Shown here piece by piece: positions 11,760 to 22,763 of a stretch of 64,000 nucleotides of DNA (positions are counted from its first letter, which is position 1; every line of letters begins with the position of its first letter). A program made the translations under genes and the position numbers. The notes below the pieces were generated by a model that was not told where the DNA came from, made no database searches, and worked only from the letters and a program-made list of their open reading frames with translations. Source of the DNA: Ophiura sarsii (Eukaryota; Echinodermata; Ophiuroidea; Amphilepidida; Ophiuridae); the NCBI GenBank assembly GCA_035610835.1, contig CM069442.1, forward strand, positions 35,380,452 through 35,444,451, given 5' to 3'.

Positions 11760-12595
11760 TTAACAAATATCACAGGCTTGATCACAGGCCTGTCCCCTTC
11801 TGTTCTTAATAGCTTTACATATTTTACATATTTCAAATTCATTTTATATTAGTCTAAAATCATTTACAAAATTCCAAGATACGAACGGAACAGACCAGGT
11901 AAAGTTATTAAACATCCAACGACCAGTTATTTTGCTTTTCCCACAGGCATGTAAACCTTTTCAGAAGGAGAGATATGGCACTGTCATCGGCACATTCTGA
12001 TATGCAGCCATATCACATATACTTAACATTTAAATTAAACAATACTTTCACAGATTATTATCACGTACAAACGCCAAAACATGATACAACTATAACCCCA
12101 ATATTGATATTACAATATTACTTCTCTTACAGCGCTAAATCCTATAAAAAGTCGAAGTGGTTAATTTTAATAGTTTATTTTGGTGCAAAATATAAATTCA
12201 TACCAAAATCCACTTTAAAGATAACATGTTAGCACACCAAACTAACACACCAAACTATATAATCGAAAATCGAAATTAATTGCATTTGAAATTATACAAG
12301 GCTTACCTACGTCAGCCGAGTTGTTTGTTTGAAATGTTCCCAAATGGTTATCAAAACACAAGATCAGCAATGCAAACACTTTCCAGCATCGTGTGGGATT
12401 ATAATGGCTAACGGGAAACACTATTCATGTTACCATGTTTACTCTCAACGGGTTGTTGTGTCTTACACAACATTGCAGGGATGAGGAGTCGCTATGGGAT
12501 TTACACCACCATGTCAATATCCCCACTGTGTAATTCCTGGTTTTATGTAAGCTTTAAAAAGCGGTCATGCGTTGTTGCCCAGTAATAATACATTT

Positions 12596-12716
12596 ATGGT
12601 ACCCCGTGATAATGAGACAGCAACAAATACTGTCCATGTAACTTTGTTAAAGAAGCCTTTCAGCCTAATTACCTATACAAACCAGATAGTGAAGAAACCT
12701 ACAAGCTTATATAACA
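12596..12716 (+). repeat. Local direct repeat, copy 1
   Basis: About 115 bp beginning TATGGTACCCCGTG recur at 13286-13401 with few changes, including GAGACAGCAACAAATACTGT and ACCAGATAGTGAAGAAACCT. The 690-bp spacing and the intervening unrelated DNA suggest a short local duplication. Confidence 0.85.
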
Positions 12717-13285
12717 ATATTTAATTTAAATCAATATTATAGCAGAACATGGACGATTACAGAACTTACAAAGGACGAGAGGGTAACAAGGGTATCTGCT
12801 TTCGGACGACCAAACTAACTCTCTTAAAAACACCGATTGTGAAATGCTATAATAGAAGTTCAAACTAGAAAATCTAAAATATGTAGCATTCAAAAACAGA
12901 AAACTTTTTATTTAATAAATTAAATAAAATGAAAAGTAGGCTTTGACCGACAAACACCGTGTCGGGCGTGAACTTGTACTTAGTGTAATGCTTACTAAGC
13001 GGTAGTTGATTTAAAAGAAAATCAACTAAAGGCACGTGCCCGACAATATCTTTGTCGTGGCTAAACTTATTCGATGATGTGTTGTTAAAACCAACAACAC
13101 TGAATTTCTAAACTTGAAATTCCTATTTTGTCTTATCTCACAAAATATATTTGATTCTATGTCAAACGGTAAATGCTTCCGATTGAAACTCGATAAACGC
13201 TGGCTCTTTATCCGACAATTAAAATGATCAATTTCAAAACTAGGAAAGTATATCTTATTAAAATCTGACAATTAAATGTCTTGCG
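12717..13285. other. Spacer between local direct repeats
   Basis: No gene is seen. It is AT-rich DNA with an 81-codon antisense frame that has no ATG-context, composition or homology support. Confidence 0.4.
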
Positions 13286-13401
13286 GTACCCCGTGGTAAT
13301 AAGACAGCAACAAATACTGTCCATGCAACTTTGTTAAAGAAGCCTTTTAGCCTAATTACCTATACAAACCAGATAGTGAAGAAACCTATAAACTTATATA
13401 A
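13286..13401 (+). repeat. Local direct repeat, copy 2
   Basis: Second copy of the 12596-12716 repeat. An 80-codon frame starts inside it but uses no ATG and is not preserved in copy 1. Confidence 0.85.
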
Positions 13402-13729
13402 GTATTACAGGTCTTTTCAAATTTGTAATCTCTTTTGCCAATTAATACAAAACTTGTCAACTAGAGTTTTTGCGGGTCATTTTTCTGTAAAGATTTGTTC
13501 TATATTGGCGATAATTTCTACCAGTTGCATCATCATAATACGATGGAAAGATTACACAATTGTTGGCAAATGACTTGTTGTTACGTTTTCCCTGTTTATG
13601 AAACCGATAGATGTTAATTTAAACCACTGGTATTGACAGATTAAATTGAAACTGTAATGTTATAATTCAGAAAACATACGAAATATCAAATTACGTATCA
13701 TAGTAGCTTGCAAATTTCCATATTTTGAC

Positions 13730-14430
13730 TTCGTAATTTCAGTTTCTTCAGGCGATGTCACCTTCGTACGTATTGAAACTCATATGCAAATGTCTGATGA
13801 CTGCATAACTTTGATCCATGTACTCATTTCATATATTTTTTGACACAAGCAATTTCTTTCATATGCCCAAGGATGTGATTGGTATGCAAATGTCTGACAC
13901 TTGACAGGAGCAAGCTCCCATCTGTCACGCTGGCTTTAATCAAACTTCATTGTAGAACGGATTTCTTACGGATTTCCCTACTGATTGAAGGCTTTACCTA
14001 TTTCACTCACATTCATAAATTGGCAATTTGAAACATAAAGTTCGTTAAAATTGAGTAGCTAAAATAGTGAGATTGAAATTTGTATGTATAATCGTTATGT
14101 TTTGCGTCTGAAATTAAGTTACATTCAACATCGTCACAACGCTTCCATATCAAAACATCATCATCACCACTAGCATAGAAAGCAATATTTATTTAGCTTA
14201 TTTAAAGTCACACTGTAAAAAGGCATAGTAAAATCAGATGCACGTTTTTGCTCAGAAATGTTTGCATTCTCTCTGTTTCCTGTCACATAGAATAATGTCA
14301 AATTTACATTTTGTAAGTAGAACTTAACGCGATGATAACGCTCTCGTCTGTAGGTGTGATTACATCTTGTAAGTGAACACCAAGGTTGATTGAATCATGT
14401 AACCTTGAATCTTATCATCAAAGTCATCAC
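13730..14430 (+). repeat. Diverged copy of block C
   Basis: 13810-13990 aligns with 4095-4265 (CAATTTCNTTCANATGCCNAAGG, then TACTGATTGAAGGCTT). 14290-14430 aligns with 4520-4640 and 54640-54745 (TGTGATTACATCTTGTAAGT). It is clearly more diverged than the two main copies, which implies an older duplication round. Confidence 0.65.
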
Positions 14431-14632
14431 ATTATTGCTCCTTCCGACTCTTGACAGATTCTAGCCTGGGAAACAAAATATGTTGTTATTTGCCCCTTTT
14501 CAGATGATTTTTGTGATTCCCTCCGACGTCCCTGATAAGGAATATGTTGGGCTTATTAACAAAACGTACATTAGCAGTTATGTCTTTTAAATCCCTCATG
14601 ATACCTTTCGATTAATAACAAGGACAATATGG

Positions 14633-14896
14633 ATGATTTATATCCTAGCAGCTCTCATCAATTACATCTCAGGTTGTAACATCCTAGGTTACACCGATAA
14701 AATATTGCCTGTAAGCTTAACTGCGCATACGTTATGCAATGAATACAAAGGTTACCGAGAGGCTTTATTACATTACCTTCCTTTATTACATTTTGTAATG
14801 AAACGCTGTGAAGAAAGGTGTTGTGTCTACCCGAAAACATGTGTTGAAATATTAGGTTTTCCTCGTGATATTCATAATGTGAATCATACAAATTGA
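14633..14896 (+). CDS. Small cysteine-rich ORF, possible secreted peptide
   Basis: An 87-codon frame starts at ATG with a short hydrophobic N-terminus (MIYILAALI) that could be a weak signal peptide or anchor. Six cysteines follow at residues 15, 35, 59, 63, 64 and 70, giving a C-x3-CC-x5-C cluster. An even number of cysteines in a small, possibly secreted frame is suggestive of disulfide pairing, but no family is recognised. An AATAAA lies about 240 bases after the stop. An overlapping antisense frame of similar length reduces confidence, and part of the coding stretch repeats a TTATTACATT motif that could give a chance open frame. Confidence 0.25.
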   Translation: MIYILAALINYISGCNILGYTDKILPVSLTAHTLCNEYKGYREALLHYLPLLHFVMKRCEERCCVYPKTCVEILGFPRDIHNVNHTN

Positions 14897-15492
14897 AAGC
14901 TAATCATTCAGGTGCTTGGAACCAAAACATGTTTGTAGCAATGATTTGCTTCAGTGCTCAGGCTTTGAGAACGCGGGAAAAGTCTCAATCGCAAATATGT
15001 TGTTTAGGTATCCAAACTTCATTGGCCAATGAATGATGTATAGCATTACTCGTAATTGTAGCGCATGGTAACAGCGTTTCAATTCACGTTAAGTGTTCTT
15101 ATATCTGTGCCTTACGATGATTCTAATTTTAACAAAATAAACCAACTGGTTTGAATACCAGATGACAGTGATATTTTATTTAATACTGATTTCACTTTTA
15201 TGCCCGGTCAGAAATAATTACAAAAGATGAATTTATCAAAGGTTCATAATTATTTCATTTTCAGAATTCCAAGGAATGATTGCATAATGGATATTTTGAA
15301 ATAGAAATCCCAGCCAGGGGCATATTGAAAAGTTATTGAGATATTGTCCATAAAGATAATGGCTAAGTGAAATCCGAGTAGTGTTATTCAAACAGATGAA
15401 CTAATGCATTATGTTGGAGGTGATAGACTGATAGCCAATACTATTGAACCCCTCACGCTTTCTGGGTTGCCTTCAAAAGCAAAAACTATATC
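14897..15492. other. Spacer with repeat patch
   Basis: No gene is seen. 15280-15370 matches 38815-38935 and 57030-57150 (shared GATATTTTGAAAT/GCATATTTT, then AAGTTATTGAGATATTGTCCAT), a short dispersed repeat. Confidence 0.45.
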
Positions 15493-15699
15493 ATGGTGAT
15501 TGTTCTAGTCGGGAATATGGTGTTCTTAGCTATTTGTAGGGAAGTATATCAAGACAGCATATCAGAAATCATAACCAGCAATTTTATTATCGTCTTCGCA
15601 AATAATGTTGAAGGGCGCCAAAAACGATTAAAAAAAACTTGCGCGCAAACCGTACACTTTTCTTGGAACGCCAGCTATGGTAAATCCACATTTGTTTAA
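15493..15699 (+). CDS. Short ORF with hydrophobic N-terminus, unrecognised
   Basis: A 68-codon frame with ATG opens with a hydrophobic run (MVIVLVGNMVFLAIC) that could act as a signal peptide. A basic stretch RQKRLKK sits near residue 44. No homologue or conserved copy is seen elsewhere in the window. It may well be a chance frame. Confidence 0.15.
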   Translation: MVIVLVGNMVFLAICREVYQDSISEIITSNFIIVFANNVEGRQKRLKKTCAQTVHFSWNASYGKSTFV

Positions 15700-17751
15700 A
15701 AATAATTGATTGCAAGCTGAATCCTTGTTGTTAACTGCCATGATCCTTTTATTCATGCACAATATGATTCAGTTGTTGGGGATCTTAATTCAGCCTTGTA
15801 TGCTTGGTAGTTTTACAAGGAACTGCAAGATGCGGGAAATCAACACTATTATCAACAATGTACCTATAAAACGCTTTTAAAATATAATTGTCTTTGCTTG
15901 ATCCCTATTACAAATCTTGATGATTAAGTAAGCTTACAATACAACATTTAACTGCAACCATTAAGGCTATACACAATCCATGTTCTCCTAAAAAGTAGAA
16001 TTATAAACTATTTTTCATTTTCCTTTACTTCGATATACCTAATACACGGCAGAATTATGTACCGAATGTCTTTATTCATCTACCTGGATTAAGTTTCTTT
16101 TAACGCGAATCATAATTGGCAGTATTCTCATTGCATCCTTGGAATCGTCAATAATTAAAAGATTTTATTTTCTACGGGAATGAATATGTTAGAGGATCGA
16201 AAAGATAGGTAGCAAGAAGACAATTAATTGGTATCAGGTTATGTCAACTAGCGTCTCATCGTATGAAAAGCTTCTTGAGCATGTTGAAAAACGCAATCAT
16301 TCGAAAACCAGCCAATGAAAACAACGTAAGCGTACAGAATTGTCCGTTGTTTGGACAGTCGCTAGCCAGTAGGATATAAGCATCACTGTTATTGGTTAAT
16401 CTCTGCCTCAGAGGATGACTTTTCATACCTGAACCAATAATAATACACGGAGGGGCACTATAAGTGTGCCTACTAAACTTGAAAGGAGACCGCACTGAAG
16501 GCATGAGTGTGAGTATGACATGCCGACAACACAATGCCCTTCACATTCATAAGCTAATAATTAAGATGGTATGCGCTCGAAGGTAAGCACACCTGATTGC
16601 CATACACTATACCCTGTCGGTGTCAATAAACGAGGTAGAACGAGGATACTTCAAACGTTGCTATATTCGCGGATTTTATAAAGGCCGTAGGACCTTTGGC
16701 CGGATGTAAAGTTCAATTATAAATCCTTTTAACAAATAACTTTTCCCATTCATCACGCTTATTGATTTTTATTAAAGGAAATATATGAAGTTAACGAGCA
16801 CTGTAAATGGTATAAAATCGCCCTCACATGTGATTATAGACTTATTCTTTTGGTAGGCTTTCCTCTAATATGATATCAACATAAGGCGACGAATAAAAGA
16901 AATCTGTTCTACGGGCCCGACCGACCCATTTTGATAGAAATTGGTGAAACAAATCTGACGTGCAAATAAATATCGACCAAAAAAAAAACCAGCAACATTT
17001 TTACAGAGTTCTTGGATTTTTAACTGCCATTTTGAAGAGGGAAAAAAAGAAGAAAAGTAAACCCGATCGACCGACCCAGGGTTTTTTCCTCGTAGAAAAG
17101 GAGTTTTTTCGCCGCATTAACGACCAATTTCAAAACCTAATGACTTTAGGGTCATTTGATTCCAATGATGGACAATCAGTCATTATCGAAATAGCAACAT
17201 TATAGATGATATCCCACCTAATAACAACTGTGCATTAGACGAACATGGGCGTTACGGCTTTTTATTCATCACGGTGTACCGGGAAAATAATTGTACAATT
17301 TATTTTAATACATCTTCAATTATATACGTCAGTCACGGTTCCATAATAATTATATCAAAGTGTACGAGATAAAACCAGTGTAATTATGTTGCAACGTAAA
17401 TGGATGTCCCTTGAAATTATAACGGAAAGTATCATGATACTTTGGCAATAAATACAGCCATTTTATACTCGCTACGACACTCACATTGGTTGTTTTTATC
17501 AATTTAAATATTTATTTGGTATTACGAGCCAAAATATATTTGCCCATCTTTTTAAAAATATTAGGGCAGTTTCTGGTTCTATTCAATTTTTGTTTTGTTT
17601 TACGGTAACCTTTACAATATACTTCGTAATTTGTGATAGCATAGGGTAAAGTAATGTGTTATGTCAAAATAGGGAATACGTGTATATATTAGAGTGAATG
17701 TCAATACAAATAGCTTGCAGTGTAAGTGTCAACTAAATATTACGTTTGTGT
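15700..17751. other. Long non-coding stretch
   Basis: No gene is supported. It contains one copy of the recurring GATGCGGGAAATCAACACTA motif (about 15825-15850), an antisense 92-codon frame (16256-16534) with no recognisable features, and two degenerate copies of a GACCGACCC-containing repeat near 16910 and 17070. Confidence 0.45.
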
Positions 17752-17940
17752 ATGATTTCAAAACATGGACTGCTTGTTCTAATTTTGTCACTTTTAATGT
17801 ACGAACTTCCCTCACCCGTTACAAGCCTCTCTAGAAATATGCGATATTTTTTTAAAGGCAGAGTTACTTACGTTTTAATTCCAAGAGTGCATCAAGGATT
17901 CTACCTATATAGCAAGACACTGCGATGCTTTGAAACATAA
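17752..17940 (+). CDS. Possible signal-peptide exon, unrecognised
   Basis: From the ATG the frame reads MISKHGLLVLILSLLMYEL followed by a Ser/Pro/Thr-rich stretch, a textbook-looking signal peptide, then about 35 basic/aromatic residues to a stop. The DNA for the hydrophobic core recurs near 33232-33280 as LLVLVMSLLIIEL before a stop, so the hydrophobic reading is kept in a second copy. No family is recognised. It may be exon 1 of a secreted protein or a decayed copy. Confidence 0.3.
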   Translation: MISKHGLLVLILSLLMYELPSPVTSLSRNMRYFFKGRVTYVLIPRVHQGFYLYSKTLRCFET

Positions 17941-18060
17941 GTGGAGGTTAAGTTTTATTAACCAATTTTATTGAACAAACCAAGAGGTACAACTAACCTT
18001 ACAGAGTATTATTAAAATAGGCCTTGTGTGTGACCCCCTCTGATAAGTGGTAGCATATAA
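17941..18060. other. Spacer
   Basis: No feature is seen beyond AT-rich sequence. Confidence 0.3.
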
Positions 18061-18760
18061 AATACTGCCCTCGCTTGTTGTGGGATCACATAGCAACTAT
18101 CATCATGGATGTGTGCATAGAGCCTCCCTGGGTCTCTTTCCCACCCACTGCCTCCCTATTGGTATTTGTCATCACTCAACCTCTCTATAGGCTTTCCCAT
18201 CATTGCTCTATTCTTTCCTTGGGAAAGTAGCTGTATCTGACGATCGTTAACCGTGAGGTCTTTCTCCTGGCACCATCACGCTTTCACGTAAGTGGGCGAT
18301 CGGGTCAGCGTTGGGTCCTTCTCTTAGGCCCCATCACGCTTCCACTTCAGTCTGGTCTTTGGGACAATCAGTCTGTCTGTCACCATTACATTGTCTCAGC
18401 TGATCTGGACTGGGGGTTGGAGCAGCTACTTCCCCCGTTCCGGCAAATTGGTTTCCTTGTATGCTTGTCTCCCGCATTTAGTGGGGGAGAGTCCCTGCTT
18501 CGGGTGGATTGGTTTGAGCCCCCTTGGGCTTCACATTAGTAGTCCGTATTGGTGCAGTTCAATAATGTCTGGTTTTCCTTTCCGAATGTATTCGCCAAAG
18601 GCTTCCTATCAAGCCTGATAAGCAAGATTTTGTTATACACAACAGCATTAGCAATCCAACACAATCGTTGCGTTTTAATTCAATTTTAAACAATGTAATG
18701 CATTTTGCCCTGCGGATTACCAACGCGTTTCCTCTACCTCTGTGTTACCCAATTTGTGTT
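18061..18760 (+). repeat. GC-richer repeat block, partly shared
   Basis: This stands out in base composition from its neighbours. An imperfect tandem unit (GGTCTTTCTCCTGGCACCATCACGC... then GGTCCTTCTCTTAGGCCCCATCACGC) lies at about 18255-18355, and 18290-18385 matches 46335-46450 in block A/B territory. From 18560 it aligns with 33360-33560 and 52980-53200 (AATGCATTTTGCCCTGCGG). A 75-codon frame here shows no conserved features. It is perhaps a retroposon fragment. Confidence 0.45.
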
Positions 18761-19799
18761 TCTTATTGACAAAATAAATGTTTGATCACTTCTTCTATAC
18801 GAGAAATACATTATTATAATGTCGACCATACTGGTGTCCTCTTACCAAAAGAAATGATCTGGTATCAACATGCAGATATATATAAAACAAAACCCTAAGT
18901 GGAGTCTTAATTAAATGGATTGTGCATATTTAAAACCGTATCAATCTCCTATTGTGTGACTCTTAATGGATTCTGTATATCTCACCTAATCAATATGGTA
19001 TTGTGCATAATTGACCCAAGGTCAAAAGTTACATCCTCGTGATTAGAGACCTTAGCCTATGTGTTTGCCTCAGTAACACCTGGTGAGTGGGGTGGTACCA
19101 CGCAAAACAAATTTCTAGTGCATCATGTGCTGAACCAGGATTTAATTCTGCCAAAAACTTTAAAATCATTCGTATTTTTCTAATGGTGTGCTGCATATGA
19201 TGTTCCATAATCCTTATTGGCATGATTGGCACCGTTTTAACATGAATTAATTAAGTCTACTTCATCGAACGAACGAGAGTATTCATAAATTATTTTAACT
19301 TTAAGTGCTTATTTTTTTGCATTCGCATTTCGATTTTAAATTATTTCAATTATAAAAAGTACGATGTGCATGATATGTTATCATAAAGTCAGAGCATCTT
19401 TGGGGATATATTCCCAAAATAAGAGCATAGAAATATGTTGTAACATTTGATGGTAGTACATCTATACCACACATGAAAAAGACAAATGATACACAAAACT
19501 GAATAAGTAAACAATTTGTACGTGAGACAAAGTGACCGCGCCTATTTGATCATGAGCCGCGAACAATGGATATAACGAATGTTCCCCATATTAAAGCGGA
19601 ATATAAGTTCATGATAGCAACATATTATTGTAAATAAAGCTGTCCCTACACCAGTACATTTTATTTCAATTTTACTTTAGCCCTTTCGACTCTTGTTTTC
19701 TTTATTGATTATAATTACATTTCGTTTAATTTCAATACAAAACTAATGTTTATGAATTTCTAGCCATATATTAGACTTCCTTATTCTTTGATACCTTAT
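18761..19799. other. Non-coding stretch
   Basis: Nothing recognisable is seen. The stretch is AT-rich with only short frames. Confidence 0.4.
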
Positions 19800-20958
19800 C
19801 GGCCGAGTGCACCAATGACGGGTAGCTGAAGAATAGCGCTACCTCGCTAGTAACTGAGGCGTAACCCAACATTTTGAGAGCGCCAATGCGGGGTAAGCTA
19901 CTAGGCTAGTAACTGGCGGGTAATTTACGCTAAATGTTATACCTGACCGGACCCAAGATTAAGTTGGGGCATAACGTTTTATGCCACAAGTCAGTCGATT
20001 CTAGCAGTAGCGTAAATGTGTTGTGAACATTGGAGGGGATGATTCGCTGATGCTGAAGGACCAATTGAGCTTGCATGCCCAGTGGGCGTCTATTTGAAGT
20101 GGAATATGACCCCTCATAAGCTGAAAGGTTTTTATATTTTTGAAAATCCATTCATGCAATTTGGTGACTTTTTTAGTCAAAATTTAGATCAACTCCTTTT
20201 GCCCATTCAAACACTAATCGCACCGACTTTGGGTCATATTTTGACCAAAATGTACTAATTGTCCAAGGATCTTAAATAATGACTAAATAAAATAAAATAT
20301 TTTTTTTAATTGTTTTTATTAATTAATAGCCAAGTTTCAACATTATTGTGAGTGGAAGGGTAGAACTAGAACGAAATAAAAAAAACATATCGTGCCGTGC
20401 GTGTTCTGGGAATCGAACCGGGGTCCCGCGGTTATTGAGCGAAGAACTAGGTGTCCACGCCATGGAAGTATTTGTGTTACGAGATGTGTTATAATTGTAT
20501 ATAATTGTTTTTATCGGGTGCTTGTGTTTGTCATTAAAATTGTGCTTTTTGGTGCAATATTTGTGTGTGCCCCTCGCCCAAAATATGTTTGTAATGTCTT
20601 GATAGTCCTTATTTTTGAAAAAGCGTTGAACAAATTCAACGTGTTTATTTATGTTAATTATGTACACTCACCTATGACCTAGCGAGTGACGACACGTTTT
20701 AAATATTACGGAGGACCACTCACGTCAGTATTTTACAGTAAACTATAGGTTAACACTTGGCATATGCGCCGATTAATTTTGTAAGGGGACGATGCTGATT
20801 AATGTGGATATTTACCTCGCGAGTTGCTATGCTGGTGTTACTCGTCAGTTATGCTCTAAGAATTACATCGTTAGTAAGTTATGCTACAGTTAGAGCATAA
20901 CTACTAGGGAGGTAGCTTACCTCCCTATTAAGTTACCCGTCATTGGTGCACTCGGCCG
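19800..20958. mobile_element. 1.16-kb terminal-inverted-repeat element
   Basis: The ends are inverted copies of CGGCCGAGTGCACCAATGAC followed by GGGTA, flanked by TAT on both sides. Sub-terminal repeats of AGTAACT/AGTTACT and GAGGTAGC type occur inside each end. No transposase frame is present, and the two overlapping frames inside (20323-20667 minus, 20392-20682 plus) cover a tRNA-like segment. It is a non-autonomous cut-and-paste element of unassigned superfamily. The end sequence does not match a family I know. Confidence 0.8.
20395..20470 (-). ncRNA. tRNA-like (SINE head) segment inside the TIR element
   Basis: On the minus strand there is an A-box-like TGGCGTGGACACC and, about 40 bases later, a B-box GGTTCGATTCCC, the internal Pol III promoter layout of tRNAs. 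It lacks a clean cloverleaf and probably represents a tRNA-derived SINE relic or tRNA pseudogene carried inside the transposon. Confidence 0.45.
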
Positions 20959-21220
20959 TATGAGAGTAATCCGTCTGCAATATCCCTGTATCATAACAAG
21001 TAATCCATTATGCATTCAACATGTAGTCTAGTTAAACCTGGTTAGACTATCTGGCAGGTGTTTTACACATATCTAACGTTGTGATTTGACAAAAAGCACC
21101 TGTACATAAGTGACACGATTAGGTGAGGACTTAACCATCAACACTTTAGGTGTAAATAATAGATGAGCATAACGTCAAAATATTGCGAGCGAACTGATTT
21201 GGCTTGAGGGCAAGAAATTA
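20959..21220 (+). repeat. Third, diverged copy of the start of block A
   Basis: 21045-21215 aligns with 845-1025 and 45195-45395: CTGGCAGGTGTTTTACACA, GATTTGACAAA, CACCTGTACATAA and AGGTGTAAATAATAGATGAG. It shows that block A existed in at least three copies. Confidence 0.8.
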
Positions 21221-22763
21221 GTTTGCTACTCAGAAGTGTTTTTTGTTGGGTTTCCCGACAACTTATATCCCTATAAAGCACGGATTATGTCTATGTATTT
21301 AACTATGATTTGTTCAGTTGGGTAACTGTTACTTCAGGATACGTGTACATGTAGCTATTAATTCCTGTCTCTGAAAATAGTAGGAAGCAAGTATATTGCG
21401 CATAACTCATTCATCTTTATGTGCCATCTGAACATTCGTTATCATTTTCTCGTAGGCCTACTACAAATCCATCTAAAGTAAAAAGGCACCAAAAATCCTG
21501 GATTAAATTATTAAGGGGACAGCTTTTGCTTTGCTTTGATGAAACTGAAACTGTGTATCTTAAAGTATCGTCAACATGCTAAAGGCAAGCGTAGCAAGTA
21601 GCCTCCTTATATACCGCGTGTATCAAAATAAAGGCAACCCAAATTGACCCATCAATTAAAAGAAAAGTACAGAGTTTTAGATAAAGTGTGATACATCTTA
21701 AGAAAGAATAGTGTTCTCTTTCTAATGACACACTGACCATGAATGCATTGTCACGGTTGAATGAATAACAATACATTGTTTGACAGTTAGCAAGTTAGGA
21801 ACCATTTAACCATTCATTGATATTATTTTCGTTTTCCTCCAGTCTACTTTTGAACTAAAAGCGAAATATCCATCGGAAAAAGCGAATTAGTTCCAGAAGA
21901 TACTCAAAGGGGGTTAAATAAAACAGTAAATTGCAATCGTGTATCCGTGTCGGGTCCGAATTTTCATATAAAGGTTCGATAAAGTAAACCGTTTAAAAGA
22001 GAAACAAGAGGAAATTTCTATTCATTATTTACATTCCAAACAGTTTCGTTAGCAGCATTGCATATTTGAGGACTTGACTTTTGCACTGCTGACAAAAAAA
22101 TTGAAAATGGCGGCATGATTATTGTTTTAACCCAAGCTTTAAAGCGTCATATCAAACTTTTAGAGCATGTGTAATTATGATCAATCAGGCACTCATTGGT
22201 AAAAAGTAAGCAACTAATACTGTCAATATATAGCGATGTTTAAAATCCCTCAAAGCCAAATCACTTGTCAAATAAACCTCCAGGCTAATCTAGTACTTCG
22301 CTGAGTTACCTTACCAGAATATTATTAGCCAATGCATTGCATTGCATTGCATTGCATTGAACACGGATTTCTTTTTATTATAGCATGACTGTTCAGATTA
22401 AGGCAAACACAGCCATAACATCGGACAGTATAATAAACGAGCAACTTGCTGTCTTGTAACTTGTCCAAATGATCTTCCCTCCATCCTTTTGAGGCTCTTG
22501 AGGGAGTGTGCTTAAGTAGAGCTTCGACTATCCCTGAAAATCATCGCCCTTAGCAAACAGGGCAAACACATTCATTTGACCTCAATGAGCTACAGAACTG
22601 TGATTAAAATTTGTCTACGTTCTCGTTTACGTAATTATGGTGTTACAGGGTGTTAGCCTACTTCCGAAAATGTGTTATAAGATTCCGTTGGAAGCATTTT
22701 TCTATATTGACACCATTACTTTTACCCGGTGCACGGGTTACGCCATGAGTAAAAGTAATAATA
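21221..22763. other. Non-coding stretch with microsatellite
   Basis: No gene is supported. A TGCAT pentanucleotide is repeated about five times at 22333-22359. A hairpin (ATTACTTTTAC...GTAAAAGTAAT) lies at about 22706-22760, against the left end of the mariner-type element. Confidence 0.5.

Larger units (their letters stand above)
9340..12612 (+). repeat. Segmental duplication block E, left copy
   Basis: Collinear with 61655-63836. Both copies share the GAGACGGAGCGCTAATACT start, the GTGACGCGATCAAGCGGAAT region, the GATGCCCCAAATAAAATGAC region and the TATGGTACCCCGTG end. The left copy holds about 1 kb (10036-11040) that the right lacks, plus the small MITE at 11651-11759. The shared GGGGCGTAGCTAGAGG phrase resembles a dispersed repeat common in marine invertebrate genomes. 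The 85-codon frame at 11975-12232 is broken in the other copy. Confidence 0.9.

Noticed and set aside
18391..18618. 75-codon frame in the GC-richer block
   Set aside because: It uses no ATG start and the related DNA at 33.4 and 53.0 kb does not keep the frame.
20323..20682. Two overlapping ~100-codon frames inside the 19800-20958 element
   Set aside because: They overlap on opposite strands across a tRNA-like segment, and neither resembles a transposase.
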